Shown here in pieces: positions 8,400 to 15,776 of a stretch of DNA of 27,441 bases. Position numbers and translations under genes: made by a program. This DNA comes from JAAYYM01 sp964631375 (lineage in GTDB: Bacteria; Bacillota; Clostridia; Lachnospirales; Lachnospiraceae), in assembly GCA_964631375.1 (NCBI GenBank), contig CAZVYQ010000039.1:1-27441 (forward strand), in the 5' to 3' direction. The notes beneath the pieces were generated by a model that worked only from the letters and a program-made list of their open reading frames with translations, ran no database searches and was not told the origin of the DNA. Numbering within the stretch: the first letter of the stretch is position 1; every line of letters starts with the position of its first letter.

Positions 8400-10076
8400 G
8401 TGTTGAATCAAAACAAAAGGAGATTATATGCCATCATTCTTTTATGCAGCCTGCTGTTGTGTGCCTGTAAAGGAACAGAAGGCGATTCGCATAATGGAAT
8501 TGTAGTTACTACCAGCCTACAGGATCAGGACACGCTTGTCGGAGATATTCCGTGTGAGTTTCCGCTCGTAAAGGAGCCGGTATCCATGAATATATTACTC
8601 AAGGGATATCGTGAAACGAATCCGGAGGATGTCTATGTATGGAAAAAGTATGAGGAAATGACCGGTGTTAATATCGACTGGGTATCGGTAGGAACTCCCG
8701 GGAGCAAATTTGATGAAGTGGTTTACTCCGCTTTGATGAATCGAAGGGATGTAGACATCATTATAAGAGGGAGGATATCCTCAGACCAGCTGGCTCAGTA
8801 TGGTAAAGGAGGCTATATCTATGATCTCGCTAAGGATGATATGCTGCAAAAATATGCTCCCAACTGTTGGGCATATCTCAGTTCTCATCCGGATGCACTG
8901 GCGTCCATCATGGAACCTGATGGTAGGATCTATGCACTTCCTCAGATCAATTCAGGACCTGAACTGCGTGTATCCAGAAAATTATTAATTAATAAGAAAT
9001 GGCTGGATAATCTGGATATGGAGGTTCCGAAGACAACAGAAGAGTTCTATCAACTTATGAAAGCCTTCAAGGAGCAGGATGCCAACGGAAACGGAGATCC
9101 GAATGATGAAATTCCTCTGTGCTCACAGGACTGGTTAAGTATACAGGAATCATTTTACGGAGCATTTGGACTGGCAAACAGAGGTGTTCATAATCTTATG
9201 GTGGATTGTGATGAGCAGACAGGAAAAACACGTTTGGTTGAGGCAGCTGACGGATATCGTGATTTTTTGGAGTATTTTCACCGGCTGTATTCTGAGGGTC
9301 TGTTATATCAGAACGCATTTACGGTCACATTGGATCAATGGTTGACGTTTGCTGAAGAAGACAGGATCGGAGCATATGCCAATACCAATCTTGCAACGCT
9401 GCCAAGTGATAAGGCAGACCAATGGGTAGCTGTTGAAGATGCTCTGATTGGGCCAAATGGAGACAGACTGTGGTCAGGGATCAGAGCGAACTTTCATTCA
9501 ACAGGTGCAGCATTTATACCTACCACCTGCAAAAATCCGGAGCTTGCATTACGCTGGCTGGATTATTTCTGGACGGATGAAGGCACACTGTTTTATCATA
9601 TGGGAATTGAAAATGAAACCTTTGTAACCATAGATGATCATACATATGACTATAGTCCAAAGATATATGAGGAAATCAAGAATGGCGGAGGTTCCTTTGA
9701 TGATGTGGTAGCAACCTATTCACCATATCCGGGCGGAGGGAATCCTACCGTAGAGATTGCTCCGTATTTTAGAGGCGGTGAGATGGCAGATGTACCCGCT
9801 AATGCAGCCAGAAAGCTGTTTCAATATGGGCCGAAGGAATATTGGCCGAATTTTACCTTTACGGCAGAAGAAAATGAAAGACTCTGGGTGATCAAGGCAG
9901 ACATCAAAAAATACAGTACAGAAGCATATATCATGTTCATTACCGGTGAGAAGCCTTTGACAGAATGGGAGGACTACAAAACGCAACTGAAAAAACTGGG
10001 AGAGGATGAAATGCTCGCAATCTATCAGACTGCGGTTGAGCGTTATTATAATTTGATTGATGAAACAGGAAAATGA
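8400..10076 (+). CDS. Extracellular sugar-binding lipoprotein (LplA/YtcQ-like, family 1)
   Basis: The 558-residue product begins with a basic stretch and hydrophobic core ending in lipobox LCAC (Cys 23), so it should be a lipid-anchored surface protein. Length and features match large carbohydrate-binding proteins that partner LplB/LplC permeases. One such feature is a calcium-loop-like motif near residues 223-235 (DANGNGDPNDEIPL), common in this group. The C-terminal half has the family's typical 'ALRWLDYFWTDEGTLFYHMG' segment. The GTG start at 8400 lies 8 bp after AGGAG (8387-8391); the in-frame codon at 8397 is a stop, so no longer form exists. It sits 56 bp after the hybrid kinase gene with no terminator, so it is probably co-transcribed with signalling genes rather than with permeases. 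It could feed ligand information to the sensor system or serve the transporter at 12048-13905. The ligand cannot be read from sequence. Confidence 0.88.
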   Translation: MLNQNKRRLYAIILLCSLLLCACKGTEGDSHNGIVVTTSLQDQDTLVGDIPCEFPLVKEPVSMNILLKGYRETNPEDVYVWKKYEEMTGVNIDWVSVGTPGSKFDEVVYSALMNRRDVDIIIRGRISSDQLAQYGKGGYIYDLAKDDMLQKYAPNCWAYLSSHPDALASIMEPDGRIYALPQINSGPELRVSRKLLINKKWLDNLDMEVPKTTEEFYQLMKAFKEQDANGNGDPNDEIPLCSQDWLSIQESFYGAFGLANRGVHNLMVDCDEQTGKTRLVEAADGYRDFLEYFHRLYSEGLLYQNAFTVTLDQWLTFAEEDRIGAYANTNLATLPSDKADQWVAVEDALIGPNGDRLWSGIRANFHSTGAAFIPTTCKNPELALRWLDYFWTDEGTLFYHMGIENETFVTIDDHTYDYSPKIYEEIKNGGGSFDDVVATYSPYPGGGNPTVEIAPYFRGGEMADVPANAARKLFQYGPKEYWPNFTFTAEENERLWVIKADIKKYSTEAYIMFITGEKPLTEWEDYKTQLKKLGEDEMLAIYQTAVERYYNLIDETGK

Positions 10077-10079
10077 AAA

Positions 10080-10493
10080 TTAAAAATGATCTTTCTCCTG
10101 CTTTTTGATTGCATTCCATAGAGCGAGACTTTCTTCGGGTGTATTCACGACGGCATCACCAAATACATGGGGATGTCGTCGAATCATTTTCTCACTTAAG
10201 CACTGAATGACATCATCCAACGTAAAAGCACCGCGTTCAGAGGCAATCTCACTATGCAACAGCACCTGTAGCAGGATATCACCCAATTCCTCACACAGAT
10301 TCGCATCGTCCTTGTTGTCAATGGCCTGTAGTACCTCGTCACATTCATCCGTCAGGCATTTTTTCAAAGTCTCATGTGTCTGCGAACGATCCCATTTACA
10401 ACCGTTTTCACTTCTCAAAATCTTAATAATCTCGCGTAATTCCTCAAAATCATGTACATCCTTTTCATGATATTCTATACCGTTATGTTTCAT
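10080..10493 (-). CDS. mazG: MazG-type nucleotide pyrophosphohydrolase
   Basis: This is a single-domain MazG protein of 137 residues, about half the length of E. coli MazG (263). The signature runs in order: the CKWDRSQTHETLKKCLTDE segment, the metal-binding acidic pair (DECDE, a variant of EExxE) and EELGDILLQ (EExxD), then the RRHPHVF motif. The family hydrolyses (d)NTPs to monophosphate and pyrophosphate as a housekeeping or stress function. It is the only minus-strand gene here. Its stop lies 3 bp from the stop of the convergent binding-protein gene. Its ATG follows GAGGTG at 8 bp on the minus strand. It has no evident functional link to its neighbours. Confidence 0.93.
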   Translation of the reverse strand: MKHNGIEYHEKDVHDFEELREIIKILRSENGCKWDRSQTHETLKKCLTDECDEVLQAIDNKDDANLCEELGDILLQVLLHSEIASERGAFTLDDVIQCLSEKMIRRHPHVFGDAVVNTPEESLALWNAIKKQEKDHF

Positions 10494-10589
10494 TGAACTG
10501 ACACCTCATTTTCCAATCAATTGTCTATTAACCAAGACTTATTTTACCACGTTCTGATGAGGAAGCAAATCGCTTTTCAAAAAAACAAG

Positions 10590-10618
10590 TTGATTATCTG
10601 TCAAAAACTCATTAAGAT
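10590..10618 (+). promoter_or_regulatory. Candidate promoter of the LacI-family regulator
   Basis: TTGATT (10590-10595), a 17-bp spacer and TAAGAT (10613-10618) form a plausible sigma-A promoter about 48 bp before the regulator's ATG. I see no convincing palindrome with a central CG in this short upstream region, so autoregulation is not supported by sequence. Confidence 0.5.
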
Positions 10619-10665
10619 AGTGATACAGGTTTATAAATTTTACACCATATCACAGGGAGAACGAC

Positions 10666-11742
10666 ATGGTTACACTTAAAGAGATTGCAAAACGTTGTAA
10701 TGTTTCTGCAACGACGGTTTCAAATATCATCAATGGCAAGCCAAAGGTAAGCGAACAGACAAGACAGGCAGTTTTGGAAGTAGTCAAGGAGATGGGATAT
10801 CAGCCCGACTATGTAGCGCAGGGACTGCGAAGAAAGAGAACCAGAACCATCGGTATCATTGCCGAGGATATTGCACAGTTTACCACGCCGGGAATGGTCG
10901 AAAGCATTATGGCTTATTGCGAGGAAAAGGGATATCGTACGATTGTACAGAATCTGCGTTTGTATGGAAGATGGGCGGATTCGTGGTTCAATCAGGAGGA
11001 CGAATATGAACAGGTGCTGTTACCAGCCCTGATGGAATTGTGTTCTGTCAAGGTTGAGGGGATCATCTATCTGGCAGGACATGCCAGAGTCATCAAAAGT
11101 ATTTCAGAGAATTTTCCGATTCCGGTTGTGATGGCATATGCATATACAAAATCACCACATATTCCGTCTGTAGTAATCGATGACCAGGAGAGCAGCCATG
11201 AAATCATCCAATATCTGCTGTCTGAGGGACATACCAAAATTGGTGTGATCGCCGGACGTGAAGATAATATTCATACACAGAGGAGACTTTTAGGTTATCA
11301 GGAGGCGCTTTATGAGGCAGGTGTCCTGTTCAATCCTAATTGGATACGATACGGAGACTGGGAACGTCCATCGGGGTATCAAGAGACAGAAGCATTGCTA
11401 AAGGAAGGTGTAACTGCTATTTTCTGTATGGCAGACAGAATGGCGGGTGGTGTCTATGATTATCTGGAAGAGAAGGGATTAACGGTCGGAGAGGATATCT
11501 CCGTGGTAGGCTTTGATAATCAGGATATAGCAGAGTATTTTCGACCCGCATTGACAACTACGGCACTCCCACTTTCAGAGATTGGAAGAATGTCATCGCA
11601 GTTGCTGATCGAGAGAATTGAGAGAGAAGAGAGCAGCGAAGGACAATCTGCAGAGCAGAATGTAACCGAACGAGAGATACAGGAAGTAGCAATCCCCTGT
11701 AAGCTCATCCGACGTCACTCTGTAAAGAACCTGAAATCATAG
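10666..11742 (+). CDS. LacI-family transcriptional regulator of the arabinoxylan operon
   Basis: A LacI-type helix-turn-helix and hinge are at the N-terminus: VTLKEIAKRCNVSATTVSNI, then NGKPKVSEQTRQAV and GYQPDYVAQGLRR. A periplasmic-binding-protein-like effector domain follows from about residue 60 (RTIGIIAEDIAQF, VVIDDQESSHEIIQYL, HTKIGVIAGRE, ISVVGFDNQDIAEYFRPALTT). The 358-residue length is typical of the family. The ATG follows CAGGGAGAACGAC. The gene has its own strong terminator and is followed by a promoter/operator region and the transport-hydrolase operon. It is therefore most likely the local repressor, released by a xylo- or arabino-oligosaccharide or by a free pentose. Effector identity is inference; the family assignment is firm. 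Confidence 0.94.
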   Translation: MVTLKEIAKRCNVSATTVSNIINGKPKVSEQTRQAVLEVVKEMGYQPDYVAQGLRRKRTRTIGIIAEDIAQFTTPGMVESIMAYCEEKGYRTIVQNLRLYGRWADSWFNQEDEYEQVLLPALMELCSVKVEGIIYLAGHARVIKSISENFPIPVVMAYAYTKSPHIPSVVIDDQESSHEIIQYLLSEGHTKIGVIAGREDNIHTQRRLLGYQEALYEAGVLFNPNWIRYGDWERPSGYQETEALLKEGVTAIFCMADRMAGGVYDYLEEKGLTVGEDISVVGFDNQDIAEYFRPALTTTALPLSEIGRMSSQLLIERIEREESSEGQSAEQNVTEREIQEVAIPCKLIRRHSVKNLKS

Positions 11743-11781
11743 CATAAACAACTGATTTGTCAGTATTATCAATACAATTCA

Positions 11782-11815
11782 GAAAGAAGATCATTAACAA
11801 GGTCTTCTTTTTTTT
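11782..11815 (+). terminator. Rho-independent terminator of the LacI-family gene
   Basis: AGAAGATC (11785-11792) pairs with GGTCTTCT (11801-11808), with one G:T pair, across an 8-base loop. The stem is lengthened by A:T pairs and followed by an uninterrupted T run (about 11808-11815). It lies 40 bp after the regulator's stop and separates it from the operon promoter. Confidence 0.85.
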
Positions 11816-11842
11816 ATTGACATAATTATTATGTAAATCATA

Positions 11843-11856
11843 GTCAAACGTTTAAC
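11843..11856. promoter_or_regulatory. Upstream palindrome with central CG (possible second operator)
   Basis: GTCAAACGTTTAAC is a 14-bp inverted repeat with one mismatched pair and a central CG, the general form of LacI/GalR-family operators. It lies about 120 bp before the presumed transcription start. It fits the CcpA cre consensus poorly (the outer TG and CA positions do not match). Its half-sites are everted relative to those of the downstream operator, so it may bind a different regulator. Confidence 0.45.
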
Positions 11857-11933
11857 AAAGGTGAAATTGCACAAAAAAGTGGGAATAAAATAGTACATAT
11901 CTAACATATTTATTAATAACACATGGAATCATA

Positions 11934-11962
11934 TTGACAATATGCATATTAATTTATATAAT
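11934..11962 (+). promoter_or_regulatory. Consensus sigma-A promoter of the arabinoxylan operon
   Basis: TTGACA (11934-11939), a 17-bp A/T-rich spacer, and TATAAT (11957-11962) match the vegetative promoter consensus at all twelve positions. It lies 85 bp before the first permease gene. An unregulated promoter of this strength would be highly active, which fits with the operator immediately downstream. Confidence 0.88.
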
Positions 11963-11973
11963 TCGCATATAAG

Positions 11974-11991
11974 AGGTTTAACGATAAACCT
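11974..11991. promoter_or_regulatory. Operator for the LacI-family repressor, downstream of the -10
   Basis: AGGTTTAACGATAAACCT has two perfect 7-bp arms (AGGTTTA / TAAACCT) around ACGA, with CG at the exact centre, the classical layout of LacI-family operators. It begins 12 bp after the -10 box, so it covers roughly +5 to +22. A bound repressor would block promoter clearance or early elongation. Confidence 0.75.
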
Positions 11992-12047
11992 ATTTGATTC
12001 ACTCAAATTTTACTTATGAAAATAAGAAATGATCATAGGGGGAAAAC

Positions 12048-12968
12048 ATGAAATTTGCATTGGACAGAAAGAAAAGGTATTCTTTAAAGCTGTTTTTGAT
12101 GGTTGCTCCGTTTATTATTCTGACATTGATCTTTTTCTATTATCCATTATATGGATGGCTGTATGCCTTCTATGATTACAGACCGCCAAAGGCCTTCGAA
12201 GATTGTGCTTTTGTCGGATTCAAATGGTTCACTTCTCTCGTTGAAAATCCCATAAAAGTTAATCAAATCCTACAGGTTTTGAAGAATACATTTGCAATGA
12301 GTGGTCTGACACTTGGAACCTCATGGCTGCCAATGCTGTTTGCAGTTTTCTTGAATGAGATCAGACATGCAAAATTCAGAAAAGTGATTCAGACAGTCAC
12401 AACACTCCCCAATTTCATCAGTTGGGTTTTGGTTTACTCAGTTGCTTTCAACCTGTTCAACAGCACAGGTATGATGAACACACTTTTGACAAGTCTGGGA
12501 ATTACAGAGGAACCGATCCTGTTTTTGAACACAACAGAACATATTTGGTTTAAACAATGGCTCTGGCTGACATGGAAGAATCTTGGCTGGGCAGCAATTA
12601 TGTACATAGCAGCCATATCCTCAATTGACGATGAACTGTATCAGGCTGCCAGAGTAGATGGGGCTTCCAGAATGCAGATCATCAGATACATCACGATCCC
12701 GGGAATGCTGCCGACATACTTTGTACTATTAATGATTAACCTTGCCAACTTCCTGACCAACGGAATGGAACAGTATTATGTATTCCAGAATCCTTTTAAC
12801 AAAGAATTTATCCAGGTGTTAGATCTGTATGTATACAATGTTGCAATGCAGAGTGGAAGCTATTCCGTATCGGTTGCATTGAGTATGCTAAAGAGTATCG
12901 TCAGTCTGTTCCTACTGTTTGCGGTGAACGGATTCTCGAAATTAATCAGAGGGGAAAGTGTGATCTAG
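12048..12968 (+). CDS. Sugar ABC transporter permease, LplB/YteP type
   Basis: This 306-residue integral membrane protein has about six hydrophobic segments, the first at about residues 13-36. It carries the binding-protein-dependent permease EAA motif (ELYQAARVDGASRMQIIRYI, about residues 193-212) that docks the ATPase. The N-terminal YPLYGWLYAFYDYRPP segment and overall length are typical of the LplB/YteP subgroup that imports complex plant-polysaccharide oligosaccharides. The ATG follows AGGGGG at about 5 bp. It is the first gene of the LacI-controlled operon, one base before the second permease gene. No ATP-binding subunit is encoded nearby. Confidence 0.93.
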   Translation: MKFALDRKKRYSLKLFLMVAPFIILTLIFFYYPLYGWLYAFYDYRPPKAFEDCAFVGFKWFTSLVENPIKVNQILQVLKNTFAMSGLTLGTSWLPMLFAVFLNEIRHAKFRKVIQTVTTLPNFISWVLVYSVAFNLFNSTGMMNTLLTSLGITEEPILFLNTTEHIWFKQWLWLTWKNLGWAAIMYIAAISSIDDELYQAARVDGASRMQIIRYITIPGMLPTYFVLLMINLANFLTNGMEQYYVFQNPFNKEFIQVLDLYVYNVAMQSGSYSVSVALSMLKSIVSLFLLFAVNGFSKLIRGESVI

Positions 12969-12969
12969 G

Positions 12970-13905
12970 ATGGTGGAGAAGATGAGCAAGAGTAAGGTTA
13001 AGCATACAAAAATGAAAATGAGTGCAGGAGACAGGATACTGAGTATCAGCTGCTATGTAATATTTATACTATGTGCGATTATCTGTGTTTATCCGTTCTA
13101 CTATATCATTATCAACACGATCAGTAATAACGATCTTGCAACCAAGGGAGTGATCATTTTCCTGCCGAGAGACATTCACTTCAATAACTATGTCAGTGCT
13201 TTCAAGATCGACGGACTATTTAATGCATTTCGGATTTCCGTCATGCGAACCGTCATCGGAACAACAGCAACTGTACTGGCATCGGCATTCCTTGGGTTTA
13301 TGTTCACACAGCAGGAGATGTGGCACAGAAAGCTATGGTATCGCCTCATTGTTGCCACCATGTATTTCAATGCCGGTATCATACCATGGTTTATCACGAT
13401 GATGAAGCTGGGACTAACCAATAATTTTTGGGGCTACATATTTCCGCTGGTTATTTCACCGTTTAACATCATCCTGACAAAGACCTTTGTGGAATCTGTT
13501 CCAAAGGAGCTACAGGAGGCTGCCAAGATCGATGGTGCAGGTGTTATGACGATCTTTATCCGTGTTATGCTTCCGGTTATTAAGCCGATCATGGCAACCG
13601 TTGCGATCTTCTCAGCTGTACAGCAGTGGAATGCATTTCAGGATACATTGCTTCTCGTGACAGATACAAAGCTTTATCCGTTGCAATTTGTGCTTTATCA
13701 GTATCTGAATCAGGCAAGCTCATTATCCAGTCTTGCAAAACAGGGATCTGCTGCATCACTGGTAGCAGCCGTTGCAACCAAGCAGACAGCAACTACAGTC
13801 AGAATGACTGTTACCGTAATCGTAGTATTTCCGATTATGATGATCTATCCGATCTTCCAGAGATATTTTGTAAAAGGTATTATGGTAGGCGCAGTAAAAG
13901 GTTAA
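12970..13905 (+). CDS. Sugar ABC transporter permease, LplC/YtcP type
   Basis: This is the partner of the preceding permease, with 311 residues and six predicted membrane segments. The first is at about residues 25-45 (ISCYVIFILCAIICVYPFYY), followed by an external SNNDLATKG segment. The EAA loop is PKELQEAAKIDGAGVMTIFI at about residues 178-197. The C-terminal YPIFQRYFVKGIMVGAVKG is a hallmark ending of this subgroup. The start at 12970 leaves a single base after the previous stop and has no well-spaced ribosome site of its own. The in-frame ATG at 12982, after GGTGGAG, is an alternative that removes four residues. Translational coupling to the upstream gene is likely. Confidence 0.93.
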   Translation: MVEKMSKSKVKHTKMKMSAGDRILSISCYVIFILCAIICVYPFYYIIINTISNNDLATKGVIIFLPRDIHFNNYVSAFKIDGLFNAFRISVMRTVIGTTATVLASAFLGFMFTQQEMWHRKLWYRLIVATMYFNAGIIPWFITMMKLGLTNNFWGYIFPLVISPFNIILTKTFVESVPKELQEAAKIDGAGVMTIFIRVMLPVIKPIMATVAIFSAVQQWNAFQDTLLLVTDTKLYPLQFVLYQYLNQASSLSSLAKQGSAASLVAAVATKQTATTVRMTVTVIVVFPIMMIYPIFQRYFVKGIMVGAVKG

Positions 13906-13942
13906 TAACAACCTTTTATATAGAAAACAAGGAGGAAATCAA

Positions 13943-15715
13943 ATGAAAAGAAAAAGTGTTTTAATGAAAGTGTTAGCAACAACACTTGCAGCATCCATGA
14001 TCTTTGCCGGATGTGGACAAAAGGCTGCAGCACCGGCTGCCGGTGAAGCAACAGAAGGCACAGCAACAGAAGGCACTGCAACAGAGGGTACAGCAACAGA
14101 AGGTACAGACAGTGCAGCAAGCGGCGACGAAATGACAATCGAGTTTTATGATGTAGCAGCTAACTATCAGGGCGAACAGACCGGATGGTATGGCAAGGTT
14201 CTGAAGGATGAACTGAACATCAAGCTGAATATCATCGCACCTCAGGTATCCGGTGATCCGACAGCTCTTTATCAGACCAGATGTTCCTCAGGAAATCTTG
14301 GTGACATCGTCATTCTGGAAAACACAGATATGTTAGAGTGTGTAGATGCAGGATTGATCCAGCCGATGGACATCACGAACTATCCTAACCTGTGCAGAGT
14401 AAAAGAGCAGATTGATCTTTACAACAAGGATCTCGGAGATGGAACAAAGACTTATGCAATTCCTACTGAAATGAATACAAACGGACCTACAGCATACATG
14501 GCTGAGACTGTTTTATCATACCCGTCTATCCCATGGAATCTGTATTCAGAGCAGGGATGTCCTGAAATCAAAGATTTGGACGGATTGTTAGACCTCTTAA
14601 AGAAGATTCAGGATGCACATCCTACCAATGAGGATGGCGATCCGGCATATGCAATCAGCTTATGGCCTGACTGGGATAACACCAGTATTGAGACTGTCAA
14701 CCAGATGACCAAATGGTATGGACAGGAAGTTAAGGAATCCGTAATGCTTGGCACAGATAATTCCATTATGCCACTCACAGATAAGAACGGTGCATACTAC
14801 AAGATGTTAAAGTTCTTATTCAAGGCAAATCAGATGGGTCTTGTTGATCCTGACTCAGCTACACAGGACTGGACAACAGTTTGCGACAACAAGATGAAAA
14901 AGGGTCGTGTATATCTGTTCTGGTATAACTGGCAGAGAGGTTTCTGGAATACTCCTGAAAGAGGAGAGCAGGGTCTCAACTACACATGTGTTCCTGTAGC
15001 AGATACTAATATTTATCAGCCTTCAGATTACTATTATGGATCAGGTCGTGCTTGGGGCATCGGTTCTCAGGTTGACGAAGCTAAGAAAGAACGTATCATG
15101 CAGTACTTAGATTGGTTGGCATCTCCTGCAGGAGCAACCTTCCAGCATGCAGGTACAGAAGGTCTTGTTTACACAGTAAATGAAGACGGAACATTCAAAC
15201 TGACAGATGAAGGCTTCAACCGTTTCACCAACGATATTCAGGTACCTGAGGATCAGGGCGGCGGATTATGGGCAGACGGCAACAACATGGTTAACCAGTG
15301 GATTCTGCAGGATAAGGATACCAATCCTGAGACAGGTGAGTGCTATGATACAAACCTCTGGTCATCAACCATCGAAGCAAACATGACAAAGACAACCAAA
15401 GAGTGGATCGAGAAATTCGGTGCAAAGAACGAAGTTGAATATTACAAGCAGGCAGGATTGTTAACACCAATCGCCAGCGTAAACAAGATTCTTGCAATCG
15501 ATGATACTGATACATCACTCATCAGAGGACAATGTGCAGAACTTACAAAGGATGGCTCATGGAAGATGATCTTTGCAAAGGACGAAGCAGAGTTCGATAA
15601 GATGTGGGATGAAATGGTAGAGCAGATGAACGGTCTTGGCTGGGAGAAGCTTGTAGCATTTGATACAGAGAAATACCAGGTACTCGTAGACGCTCGTATT
15701 GCAGCATCTAAATAA
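13943..15715 (+). CDS. Oligosaccharide-binding lipoprotein of the arabinoxylan transporter
   Basis: The 590-residue product has an N-terminal signal peptide ending in FAGC (Cys 24), so it is a lipid-anchored extracellular binding protein. A low-complexity linker follows, made of four tandem ATEGT units and an acidic Ser/Ala stretch. The remainder is a family-1-like solute-binding domain with the group's typical segments (GDIVILENTDMLE, YLDWLASPAGATFQHAG). The calcium-loop-like region (NEDGDPAYAIS) is degenerate compared with the protein at 8400. The ribosome site AAGGAGG is strong and a perfect terminator follows, consistent with the excess of binding protein over permease usual in such systems. 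Given the hydrolases downstream, the ligand is probably an arabinoxylan or xylan oligosaccharide; this is inference from context. Confidence 0.92.
   Translation: MKRKSVLMKVLATTLAASMIFAGCGQKAAAPAAGEATEGTATEGTATEGTATEGTDSAASGDEMTIEFYDVAANYQGEQTGWYGKVLKDELNIKLNIIAPQVSGDPTALYQTRCSSGNLGDIVILENTDMLECVDAGLIQPMDITNYPNLCRVKEQIDLYNKDLGDGTKTYAIPTEMNTNGPTAYMAETVLSYPSIPWNLYSEQGCPEIKDLDGLLDLLKKIQDAHPTNEDGDPAYAISLWPDWDNTSIETVNQMTKWYGQEVKESVMLGTDNSIMPLTDKNGAYYKMLKFLFKANQMGLVDPDSATQDWTTVCDNKMKKGRVYLFWYNWQRGFWNTPERGEQGLNYTCVPVADTNIYQPSDYYYGSGRAWGIGSQVDEAKKERIMQYLDWLASPAGATFQHAGTEGLVYTVNEDGTFKLTDEGFNRFTNDIQVPEDQGGGLWADGNNMVNQWILQDKDTNPETGECYDTNLWSSTIEANMTKTTKEWIEKFGAKNEVEYYKQAGLLTPIASVNKILAIDDTDTSLIRGQCAELTKDGSWKMIFAKDEAEFDKMWDEMVEQMNGLGWEKLVAFDTEKYQVLVDARIAASK
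14048..14107 (+). repeat. 15-bp tandem repeat (4 units) encoding the ATEGT linker
   Basis: Four in-frame 15-bp units of the form GCAACAGA(A/G)GG(C/T)AC(A/T) occupy 14048-14062, 14063-14077, 14078-14092 and 14093-14107. They encode a flexible Thr/Glu/Gly spacer between the lipidated Cys and the binding domain. Differences are almost all at third positions. Confidence 0.95.
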
Positions 15716-15724
15716 ACATTCCTG

Positions 15725-15755
15725 AAGGGGAGGAAAAACTTCCTCCCCTTTTTTT
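15725..15755 (+). terminator. Strong intra-operon terminator/attenuator after the binding-protein gene
   Basis: AAGGGGAGGAA (15725-15735) and TTCCTCCCCTT (15740-15750) form a perfect 11-bp stem with a 4-base loop (AAAC) and a T run to 15755. It lies 10 bp after the binding-protein stop and about 20 bp before the GH39 start. I see no promoter between them. It probably lets partial read-through reach the enzyme genes and protects the upstream mRNA end. Confidence 0.93.
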
Positions 15756-15776
15756 AAACCAATATTGGAGAATCAT

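Noticed and set aside
10060..10110. Shared bidirectional terminator between the binding-protein gene and mazG
   Set aside because: The convergent stops are 3 bp apart, and only an imperfect AGGAAAA/TTTCTCCT pairing is visible; not convincing.
11817..11846. Second promoter starting with TTGACA at 11817
   Set aside because: The -35 is perfect, but the best -10 at 17-18 bp is TAGTCA, and it sits within the terminator T-run area; unlikely compared with the consensus promoter downstream.
11843..11856. CcpA cre site
   Set aside because: The central AAACGTTT is cre-like, but the required outer TG and CA positions do not match; kept only as a generic LacI-family-like palindrome.
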